Source: Bacteroidota bacterium
GTDB lineage: Bacteria; Bacteroidota; Bacteroidia; Bacteroidales; Prolixibacteraceae
NCBI GenBank assembly: GCA_013203755.1
Contig: JABMPI010000001.1
Span: 1 to 5,871, forward strand
Length of the DNA: 5,871 nucleotides
Direction: 5' to 3'
Made by a program: the position numbers and the translations under genes. Positions 1 to 5,798 of the stretch are shown here, in pieces (within the stretch, counting starts at the first letter, position 1; every line of letters begins with the position of its first letter). The notes under the pieces were generated by a model that had not been told where the DNA came from, searched no databases, and saw only the letters and a program-made list of their open reading frames with translations.

Positions 1-89
1 TAACAGGTTACTACAAAGTTTTTTAATGAAGGTGTGGATAAAAAGAACAAGTATAAAAACCGAAAAGCTATTTGGTTTGAGTATAGTAT

Positions 90-126
90 AAAAAAAAGCC
101 CCGATAAACTTTAAGTTCACCGGGGC
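90..126 (-). terminator. Rho-independent terminator of the sulfate operon
   Basis: Read on the minus strand, a perfect 6-bp GC stem (GCCCCG at 126-121 with CGGGGC at 103-98) encloses an inner A/T-rich stem (AACTT/AAGTT type, 107-117) and is followed at once by a run of eight T (97-90). It lies 25 bases past the cysN stop codon, as expected for the end of the operon. On the plus strand the stem is not followed by a T run, so it should act in one direction only. Confidence 0.9.
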
Positions 127-151
127 AATGTATTTTCTGATGTAGAATTTC

Positions 152-2077
152 TTATTGAATTGGATACACTTTGTTTGCAGCTAAATAGTCTAAAACCTTG
201 TCAATGTTCAGCTCATTTTCTTCGGGTTTAAAAACCAGTTTTGCATTGTTTGGTTCATCGTATTCTAAATCAACACCCGGAAGGTTCTCTGTTTTTCCCT
301 GTTCAACTAATTCATACAATTCCGGTTTGTTGTTTTTGCAATAATCCAGGGTTGCATTCATATAAAACAGGTGGAAACGTTCCTCTCCAATAATCTCTGC
401 AATTTGTTTGCGTAACGAATCGTTTCTCGAGATAAATGAGCAGATTGTTATAATTCCCTGGTCGTTTAGTAATTTACAAATGTGAGCTACCCGGCGTAAG
501 TTTTCGGCGCGGTCGGCAGGTGTAAAATCCAACTCACGGTTTAATCCCGAGCGCACAGAACTTCCGTCTATTGAAACCACTGTAGCACCGTTTTCAAACA
601 GTTTCTTTTCTAAACTAAATGCCAATTCATTTTTGCCTGAACCATGCAAGCCAGTAATCCAAATGGTTTCACCGCGTTGATTCAGTTTTTCCCGACGCTC
701 GCTGGTTTGAATCAACGATTTTCCAAGAGCAATATTTTCTTTGTCAACATTGGTAATCCTCGATGGCAGGTTTTTGCTGCTCAACCGGTCGATAATCATA
801 CCTACGGCGCAAGTATTATGCGAAACCGGGTCGATTAATATGAATGAACCAGTTTGTTTGTTCTTTTTGTATGGGTCGAAATAGAGCGGTTTTGTGGTGG
901 TAATAACCACCCTGCCAATTTCATTTAAATTAAAGTTTTCCATGTTTGATTTATCCATGGTGTTAACATCAACTTTATATTTAACCTCGTCGATACGTGC
1001 TTTTGCCGAGTTGCTGGCATGTTTAATATAAAACTGTGTTGAAAGGTTCATTTGGGTTTCATCCATCCAAACCAACATGGCCTCAAACTGGCGCTCAATG
1101 CGGGGTAAATTGTCGGGATGAACTAACATGTCGCCACGCGAAACATCAATTTCGTCTTCCATAGTTACCGTAACCGATTGTGGAGGATAGGCATATTCCA
1201 GTTCTTTATCGTAGGTAACAATCGATTTAACCTTCGACTTTTGTAACGAAGGTAAAACCATTACTTCATCGCCTTTCGAGATTATTCCTGAAGCTACGGA
1301 GGTAGAAAATCCACGGAATTTAATATCGGGGCGAAGTACATATTGAACAGGATAACGTAAGTCAGTAAAATTTCTGTCGCTGCTAATGTGCACCGACTCT
1401 AAAAATTCCAACATACAATTTCCGCGGTACCAATCCATTTTTGTAGAAGGTTCAACTACGTTGTCGCCTTTTAATGCTGAAATTGGAATAAAAGTAATAT
1501 CATGAATATCCAACGGAGCAACAAAGGATTCGTAGCCACTTTTGATGGTATCAAAAGTCTCCTGGCTATAATCTACCAGGTCCATTTTGTTGATTGCAAC
1601 CACAACGTGTTTAATCCCCAAAAGTGATACTAAAAAAGTATGTCTTTTGGTTTGGGTAATTACACCGTAACGCGCATCGATTAAAATAATGGCAAGGTTG
1701 GCGGTTGAAGCACCGGTTACCATGTTGCGAGTGTATTGCTCGTGTCCGGGAGTATCGGCAATTATAAATTTACGTTTTGCAGTTGAAAAATAACGATAAG
1801 CTACATCGATTGTAATTCCTTGCTCGCGCTCTGCTTTTAATCCGTCGAGTAGCAGTGCATAATCAATGTCTTCTCCTGCATGGCCAATCCGTTTGCTATC
1901 ACGTTTCAGGGCATCCAGTTGGTCTTCGTACAACATTTTACTGTCGAACATTAAACGACCAATCAGTGTAGATTTTCCATCGTCGACAGAACCAGCGGTT
2001 AGTAACCTTAAAAGATCCTTCTTTTGATCTTGGTCAAGAAATTCCTGAATGTTGAGTTTTGTATCTTTTGTTGTCAT
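152..2077 (-). CDS. cysN: Sulfate adenylyltransferase subunit 1 (CysN) with degenerate C-terminal APS-kinase-like domain
   Basis: This is the GTPase subunit of heterodimeric ATP sulfurylase. With CysD it makes APS from ATP and sulfate in the cytoplasm, driven by GTP hydrolysis. Residues 1-460 are a translation-factor-type GTPase: P-loop GSVDDGKST at 29-37, switch I REQGITID at 84-91, DTPGH at 108-112, NKMD at 163-166, SALKG at 200-204, then two beta-barrel domains (about 240-455). Residues 469-641 resemble APS kinase (CysC), giving the CysNC/NodQ layout and length (641 aa). That domain is altered at key places. The Walker A motif reads GLHGSGKN (476-483), with Asn for the usual Ser/Thr. The usual DGDxxR reads DGSSVR (504-509). 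FISPY reads FISRN (548-552), keeping the Ser. It is probably a pseudokinase or regulatory domain, which is inference. The start is forced: an in-frame TAA lies at 2093-2095 and no start codon falls between. There is no Shine-Dalgarno; a heptamer repeat runs up to the ATG. Confidence 0.95.
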   Translation of the reverse strand: MTTKDTKLNIQEFLDQDQKKDLLRLLTAGSVDDGKSTLIGRLMFDSKMLYEDQLDALKRDSKRIGHAGEDIDYALLLDGLKAEREQGITIDVAYRYFSTAKRKFIIADTPGHEQYTRNMVTGASTANLAIILIDARYGVITQTKRHTFLVSLLGIKHVVVAINKMDLVDYSQETFDTIKSGYESFVAPLDIHDITFIPISALKGDNVVEPSTKMDWYRGNCMLEFLESVHISSDRNFTDLRYPVQYVLRPDIKFRGFSTSVASGIISKGDEVMVLPSLQKSKVKSIVTYDKELEYAYPPQSVTVTMEDEIDVSRGDMLVHPDNLPRIERQFEAMLVWMDETQMNLSTQFYIKHASNSAKARIDEVKYKVDVNTMDKSNMENFNLNEIGRVVITTTKPLYFDPYKKNKQTGSFILIDPVSHNTCAVGMIIDRLSSKNLPSRITNVDKENIALGKSLIQTSERREKLNQRGETIWITGLHGSGKNELAFSLEKKLFENGATVVSIDGSSVRSGLNRELDFTPADRAENLRRVAHICKLLNDQGIITICSFISRNDSLRKQIAEIIGEERFHLFYMNATLDYCKNNKPELYELVEQGKTENLPGVDLEYDEPNNAKLVFKPEENELNIDKVLDYLAANKVYPIQ

Positions 2078-2140
2078 GTTACTTGTTGCTTGTTACTTGT
2101 TGCTTGTTGCTTGTTGCTTGTTGCTTGTTGCTTGTTGCTC
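2078..2140. repeat. Tandem heptamer array, nine units of GTTRCTT, abutting the cysN start codon
   Basis: On the plus strand there are nine consecutive 7-base units. Six are GTTGCTT, two are GTTACTT (2078-2084 and 2092-2098), and the last is GTTGCTC (2134-2140). On the mRNA strand this is (AAGCAAC)n. It fills the 64-base gap between the four-helix-bundle stop codon and the cysN ATG except for one base (2141), and takes the place where a ribosome binding site would lie. The units are nearly identical, so the array is young or is kept uniform by slippage, and copy number may vary between strains. The mRNA version is A/C-rich and should be unstructured on its own. Confidence 0.95.
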
Positions 2141-2141
2141 T

Positions 2142-2507
2142 TTACGATTTCCAATTATCTTCAACGTATTCAATGAACTTGTTAATTTTCATTCCAAGTA
2201 TATTATAATCTGAACCTAATATTATCCAATCTTTTTTCTCCGGATATAATTCAATTATGGTATTAATTTGATTTAGACATTCATCATTTGAGGCTTGAGC
2301 ATAGATAAGAAATTTTATAAAATCTGCCTTATACCTTCTTCTTCCATATCCTTCAGCAATTTGGTCTTTTATACTTTTGGAAGACCTTCTAACCTGACTG
2401 CCTTGTTCATATAGTTCGAATTTTGGCAATTCAAGACTTAATTTATGAACTTTGATTGATAATTCAAATGCTGTTTTATAAATATCTAAATCTTTGTAGC
2501 TAGCCAT
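2142..2507 (-). CDS. Four-helix-bundle protein, S23/23S rRNA intervening-sequence protein (IVP) family
   Basis: A 121-aa protein of the family first found in 23S rRNA intervening sequences of Leptospira and related to the Avd accessory protein of diversity-generating retroelements. The family core is clear: a first helix (about 5-27), then QVRRSS (38-43), IAEGYGRR (50-57), ADFIKFL (61-67) and the helix with SNDECLNQ (73-80), then a last helix (about 103-117). Length is normal and there is no signal or membrane segment. Members form oligomeric, basic helical bundles thought to bind nucleic acid; the cellular role of chromosomal copies is not known. It sits between cysD and cysN, read in the same direction, and splits a pair normally adjacent. 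It has no known link to sulfate. Hand-counted GC over 2161-2460 is 29%, against 42% in cysN 1081-1380. Heptamer repeats lie on both sides. The start is forced by an in-frame TAA two codons upstream (2511-2513); no Shine-Dalgarno is seen. Confidence 0.88.
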   Translation of the reverse strand: MASYKDLDIYKTAFELSIKVHKLSLELPKFELYEQGSQVRRSSKSIKDQIAEGYGRRRYKADFIKFLIYAQASNDECLNQINTIIELYPEKKDWIILGSDYNILGMKINKFIEYVEDNWKS

Positions 2508-2512
2508 AATTT

Positions 2513-2526
2513 ATTGCTCATTGCTT
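2513..2526. repeat. Two heptamer units (ATTGCTC, ATTGCTT) just upstream of the four-helix-bundle gene
   Basis: Two 7-base units match the core TTGCTY of the array at 2078-2140 and lie in the same orientation. They end five bases before the start codon of the four-helix-bundle gene, so this gene and cysN have related sequence in front of their ATG (mRNA strand AAGCAATGAGCAAT and AAGCAACAAGTAAC). A third, poorer unit (ATTTCCC) follows at 2527-2533. With only two clear units, chance similarity cannot be fully excluded. Confidence 0.55.
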
Positions 2527-2554
2527 ATTTCCCGATTCTTGGTGTTCTTTTTTT

Positions 2555-2585
2555 AACTAGAAACCAGTACCACGTAACCAGCAAC
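2555..2585. repeat. Decayed heptamer array, inverted relative to the 2078-2140 array, abutting the cysD stop
   Basis: On the plus strand the 7-base units are AACTAGA, AACCAGT, ACCACGT, AACCAGC, then AAC. The reverse complement (GTTGCTG, GTTACGT, GGTACTG, GTTTCTA, GTT) aligns without gaps to 2085-2115 with 24 of 31 bases identical. The array touches the last base of the cysD stop codon. The periodicity of seven is kept while the units have diverged, unlike the nearly perfect array on the other side of the four-helix-bundle gene. Confidence 0.65.
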
Positions 2586-3493
2586 TAAAAATATCCTTCC
2601 CGTTTTTTCTGCTCCATACTTGCTTCCTGGTCGAAATCGATAACTCTTGTGGTACGTTCCGAAACGGTAACAGTCATCATCTCTTCTACAATTTCTTCGA
2701 TAGTTGTTGCTTCCGATTCAATGGCACCGGTTAAAGGATAACATCCCAAAGTACGGAAACGAACTTTGCGCATTTCGGCTTTGTCGCGTAATTCTTTTGG
2801 CATGCGTTCGTCATCAACCATTATCAGACTGCCATCCATGTCTACTACCGGACGTTCTTTTGCGTAGTACAGTGGTACAATTGGAATATTCTCCAAACGA
2901 ATGTACTGCCAAATGTCTAATTCAGTCCAGTTCGAAATTGGAAAAACCCGGATAGACTCTCCTTTCTGAACTCTTGAATTGTATATATTCCACAATTCAG
3001 GACGTTGGTTTTTTGGATCCCACTGATGAAATTTATCGCGGAAAGAAAAGATACGTTCTTTTGCACGGGACTTCTCTTCGTCGCGACGTGCGCCCCCAAA
3101 AGCAGCGTCGAATTTGTATTTGTCGAGACCTTCCAACAAAGCCTTTGTTTTCATTAAGTCGGTATGAACTTTACTCCCGTGCGAAAACGGACCAACTCCA
3201 CTTTCAAAACCTTCCTGGTTGTGATGAACGATTAAATTCCAGCCTTTTTCTTTGGCATATTTTTCACGGAAATCAATCATTTCACTAAATTTCCATTTAG
3301 AGTCGATGTGCATTAGTGGAAATGGAACTTTGCCCGGATAAAAGGCCTTTTCTGCCAAACGAACCATCACCGATGAATCTTTTCCAATTGAATAAAGCAT
3401 CACTGGATTTTCAAATTCGGCTGCAACTTCGCGTATGATGTGGATTGCCTCAGCTTCAAGTTCTCGTAGATTTGTTAAACTATATTCATTCAT
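2585..3493 (-). CDS. cysD: Sulfate adenylyltransferase subunit 2 (CysD)
   Basis: This is the catalytic subunit of ATP sulfurylase, a PP-loop (adenine nucleotide alpha-hydrolase fold) enzyme that forms APS and pyrophosphate from ATP and sulfate, working as a complex with CysN. The PP-loop SIGKDSSV is at 35-42. The conserved blocks GGARRDEEKSRAKER (133-147), WDPKNQRPELW (158-168), GESIRVFPISNWTELDIWQYI (from 178), RFRTLGCYPLTGA (245-257) and the C-terminal KKREGYF are all intact. At 302 aa it has the length of E. coli CysD and aligns end to end, which supports the start; an in-frame TGA lies upstream in the spacer. There is no Shine-Dalgarno; the leader is A-rich. It would normally be followed directly by cysN, but here a 507-base segment with a four-helix-bundle gene intervenes. 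Confidence 0.97.
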   Translation of the reverse strand: MNEYSLTNLRELEAEAIHIIREVAAEFENPVMLYSIGKDSSVMVRLAEKAFYPGKVPFPLMHIDSKWKFSEMIDFREKYAKEKGWNLIVHHNQEGFESGVGPFSHGSKVHTDLMKTKALLEGLDKYKFDAAFGGARRDEEKSRAKERIFSFRDKFHQWDPKNQRPELWNIYNSRVQKGESIRVFPISNWTELDIWQYIRLENIPIVPLYYAKERPVVDMDGSLIMVDDERMPKELRDKAEMRKVRFRTLGCYPLTGAIESEATTIEEIVEEMMTVTVSERTTRVIDFDQEASMEQKKREGYF

Positions 3494-3542
3494 GAATAAA
3501 TGTCTATATTTTTTGTTTCAGTTAATACTATTTTGAGGGTGA

Positions 3543-3550
3543 CAAATATA
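3543..3550 (-). promoter_or_regulatory. Possible internal -7 element upstream of cysD
   Basis: The minus strand reads TATATTTG, an exact match to the Bacteroidota -7 consensus TAnnTTTG, 49 bases before the cysD ATG. The only upstream TTG is 12 bases away rather than the usual 19-21, so no -33 element supports it. The 131-base spacer between the permease and cysD (3494-3624) is long for a tight operon and shows no terminator hairpin. That allows both read-through from the permease promoter and a secondary start here. Confidence 0.3.
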
Positions 3551-3624
3551 AAATTTTTCTGCCAACACTATCTTTTTGAATGGGAAGATTGAAAAGAAAA
3601 AAAGGATAAATTAATAATTAAAGA

Positions 3625-5430
3625 CTAAAAACTCCAAAAATATGGTATCAGAAGTAGCGATAAAATAAACGCTAAAATATTAAGTGGCAGACCTATTTTT
3701 AGATAGTCGCTGAATTTATAATTACCAATTGCCTGAACGATTAAATTTGTTTGATACCCAATTGGAGTAGAGAAACTGGCAGATGCAGCAATTGCGATGG
3801 CTACAAAAAACGGTTTTGGATCAACACCTAATTGAAGGGCAGCAGAAAGTGCAATTGGAAAAACGAGTGCTGCTGCCGCGTTGTTTGTAATAATTTCGGT
3901 GAATATTGCGGTAATTAAAAATAAAGCAGCCAAAACGCCGATAGGACCAAATCCTTTTGAGAAATTTATAGTAGTTCTTGCAATTGCCTCAGCAGTTCCT
4001 GAGTTTTGCATGGCCTTGCTAATAGCAAAAGCACACGCAATGGTTATAAGTACATCCCAGCTAATTGCCTTTGTGTATTTCTGATGGGGCATAATTTTCA
4101 TCCAGATAAGTAATATTGCTGCTATGGAAGCAAAATAGAACATATCGAAATTAATTCCTGACGGCGAGCTGAATATTTTGCCAACTGTTGTGCCAACCAC
4201 CATTAGAAGCAGAATGATAAAAGCAAGCCATTTTTTCCAAAAAGTTCCGGTTGTTCGATAATCGCGAATAAACGATGTGAGATAGAATATTTTTGATTCG
4301 CCCCAGTTCTGAATAAATTTGTCGGTAGTTAAAAGAACCAGATTGTCTCCGGGTTTTAGTTTCAAACTACCAATATTCGAAGTTATCCTTTCACCATTTC
4401 GGTGAATAGCAATTACAACTGCCTGATAATGTTCGTAAAAATTAAATTCCGGAATTGTTTTGCCCACCCCTGGGAAACGCGGAGCAATAACCGCTTCGTA
4501 TTGTTTTAAATCCTTTTTAGGAAAGTCGTTTAATAAATCGATGTTGTTTAATTTTACCTCTTCATTGGCAAGAATGTAATTTAATCTATCCGATTTTCCG
4601 GCAACCAGAAGTTTGTCGTTGGCAAGAAGTTGAAAACTTCCTTTTTTGGTTTCAATAATATTCCTGTCTCGCTCAATATTTCTGATTAACAGGTTTTTAA
4701 GTTCTTTTAGTCTGCCGTTTTTTATTTCCAATCCTATTAATTTGCTGGACTCAGGAATTATTATGTCGTAATAATAATCTTTATACTCTGTGGAGCTTTT
4801 AGTATTGAAAAGTATTTTCTCTCCGGGCAAAAGCTTATTTCCTGCAATTGCCATATAAATAGTTCCTAATACGGCTATAAAAATTCCAACTTTACCTAAC
4901 TCAAACATGCTAAAACCTTCGTACCCATTCTCGATAATTAGTCCATGAACCACTAGGTTTGTTGATGTTCCAATTAATGTACACATTCCACCAAAGATGG
5001 TGGCATACGAAAGAGGAATAAGGAATTTTTTAGAAGATAGATTTAGTTTCTCTGTCCATTTTTTAATAATGGGGGCAAAAATAATTACAACCGGAGTATT
5101 ATTCAAAAAAGCTGAAAGTATAGAAACCGGAAGCATGATTTGCGGAATTAGAAAAACCATTTTTCTACGCTTGCGTGGAAGATAGGTTTGTGCAATACGG
5201 TTTAGTATTCCCGATTGCCGAATACCTTCACTTACTAAAAACAGCACTCCAATAGTAATCATTCCTTTGTTGGAAAAACCGGCAAGCATCTCTTTGTCGG
5301 TAATAATTCCGGTAGCCATTAAAACTACTGCCGACGAGAAAAATACAAGCCCGGGGCGCATCACTTCTTTGGCTAAGGCAACAATAGTAATAAATACTAC
5401 TACTAATACGATGTATCCCTCTAGAGTCAT
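3625..5430 (-). CDS. SLC13/DASS family permease with two TrkA-C domains, probable sulfate transporter
   Basis: A 601-aa inner-membrane transporter of the divalent anion/sodium symporter (SLC13, CitMHS/ArsB-like) superfamily. The N-terminal membrane half (about 4-197) has the first signature pair, LNNTPVV (109-115) and GTSTNLVVHG (154-163). A cytoplasmic insert (about 205-395) holds two TrkA-C (RCK_C) domains, near 218-290 and 309-375. The second membrane half (about 400-598) has the matching TNNAAAALVFP (515-525) and STPIGYQTNL (554-563), showing the inverted-repeat architecture. It is the usual layout of bacterial sulfate permeases of this group. Sulfate as substrate is inferred from its position as first gene before cysD and cysN; the family also carries dicarboxylates and other anions. 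The start is supported by a membrane segment beginning at once and an in-frame TAG eight codons upstream. GC is low in the insert (31% over 4501-4800, hand count). Confidence 0.9.
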   Translation of the reverse strand: MTLEGYIVLVVVFITIVALAKEVMRPGLVFFSSAVVLMATGIITDKEMLAGFSNKGMITIGVLFLVSEGIRQSGILNRIAQTYLPRKRRKMVFLIPQIMLPVSILSAFLNNTPVVIIFAPIIKKWTEKLNLSSKKFLIPLSYATIFGGMCTLIGTSTNLVVHGLIIENGYEGFSMFELGKVGIFIAVLGTIYMAIAGNKLLPGEKILFNTKSSTEYKDYYYDIIIPESSKLIGLEIKNGRLKELKNLLIRNIERDRNIIETKKGSFQLLANDKLLVAGKSDRLNYILANEEVKLNNIDLLNDFPKKDLKQYEAVIAPRFPGVGKTIPEFNFYEHYQAVVIAIHRNGERITSNIGSLKLKPGDNLVLLTTDKFIQNWGESKIFYLTSFIRDYRTTGTFWKKWLAFIILLLMVVGTTVGKIFSSPSGINFDMFYFASIAAILLIWMKIMPHQKYTKAISWDVLITIACAFAISKAMQNSGTAEAIARTTINFSKGFGPIGVLAALFLITAIFTEIITNNAAAALVFPIALSAALQLGVDPKPFFVAIAIAASASFSTPIGYQTNLIVQAIGNYKFSDYLKIGLPLNILAFILSLLLIPYFWSF

Positions 5431-5492
5431 CTGGTTAATTATGGTTTTTTGCTATCTCCAATTTCAAAAAGTTTGGTCTTGTTTGTAAAAAT

Positions 5493-5524
5493 CAAAACTA
5501 ATACTAAAATTGAATCCTTTCAAA
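5493..5524 (-). promoter_or_regulatory. Bacteroidota-type promoter of the permease-cysD-cysN operon
   Basis: On the minus strand a TTTG (5524-5521) is followed after exactly 20 bases by TAGTTTTG (5500-5493), matching the primary-sigma consensus TTTG-N19-21-TAnnTTTG of Bacteroidota. Transcription would begin near 5487, giving a leader of about 55-60 bases before the permease ATG. No operator or riboswitch is evident in that leader. Confidence 0.7.
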
Positions 5525-5732
5525 CTTTTGCATAGTTTTTAATTTTTTTGAACCCCTTTTCTTTTGAATCAAACCTGGAAGTTTGTGGTTTTATAAATTT
5601 TTCCTGAATTGGTAGATTTTTTTACATTTAATAGAAATGTTCGAATCTTTTTGATTATCAATAAGTAATGTTATTCTTGTTTATTTAGAGTATAAAATAA
5701 ATGAATATTTTTTTGAAATAAACAATTTTAGA

Positions 5733-5763
5733 TTTGTGTGGAAAAAAATAAATATTACTTTTG
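5733..5763 (+). promoter_or_regulatory. Bacteroidota-type promoter of tRNA-Lys
   Basis: TTTG (5733-5736), 19 bases, then TACTTTTG (5756-5763), an exact fit to the phylum consensus. The predicted start is near 5769-5771, about 28 bases before the mature tRNA 5' end. Confidence 0.78.
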
Positions 5764-5768
5764 CATCG

Positions 5769-5785
5769 CCTTTGAAAAACAAAGG
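5769..5785 (+). other. Small hairpin in the tRNA-Lys leader
   Basis: CCTTTG (5769-5774) pairs perfectly with CAAAGG (5780-5785) around an AAAAA loop, right at the predicted transcription start. CAAAGG occurs again at 5791-5796, so the 5' arm could pair with either copy. It would lie in the precursor part removed by RNase P; a role in processing or transcript stability is a guess. Confidence 0.45.
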
Positions 5786-5798
5786 TACAACAAAGGAT

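Larger units (their letters stand above)
5431..5798. other. Divergent intergenic spacer between permease and tRNA-Lys
   Basis: This 368-base AT-rich region holds the permease promoter on its left and the tRNA promoter and leader on its right, listed separately. Between about 5530 and 5730 only very short open frames are present (five or six codons from the ATGs at 5638 and 5668). I see no riboswitch, hairpin or repeat there. Confidence 0.7.

Noticed and set aside
1..114. Open plus-strand frames at the left edge: one from 4 to the stop at 112-114, one from 2 to the stop at 89-91, and a short end at 3-26
   Set aside because: The first follows a TAA at the first three bases, runs through the operon terminator and has no start codon. 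The others are too short to judge. Any could be the tail of a convergent gene outside the window, but nothing here decides which.
2078..2140. CRISPR array
   Set aside because: The units are 7 bases with no spacers between them; this is a simple tandem repeat.
2142..2507. Avd component of a diversity-generating retroelement
   Set aside because: Avd belongs to the same helical-bundle superfamily, but there is no reverse transcriptase, template repeat or variable repeat in the window.
2142..2507. 23S rRNA intervening sequence
   Set aside because: The family is named for such insertions, but the flanks here are cysD and cysN, with no rRNA sequence.
2704..3288. Open plus-strand frames and a second minus-strand frame within cysD
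   Set aside because: They overlap the fully conserved cysD reading frame, give no recognisable protein, and are explained as shadows of its codon pattern.
3494..3624. Terminator between the permease and cysD
   Set aside because: T-rich stretches are present on the minus strand but no GC-rich stem precedes them, so read-through is more likely.
5431..5492. Riboswitch in the permease leader
   Set aside because: The leader is only about 55-60 bases, AT-rich, and shows no SAM-type or other aptamer helices.
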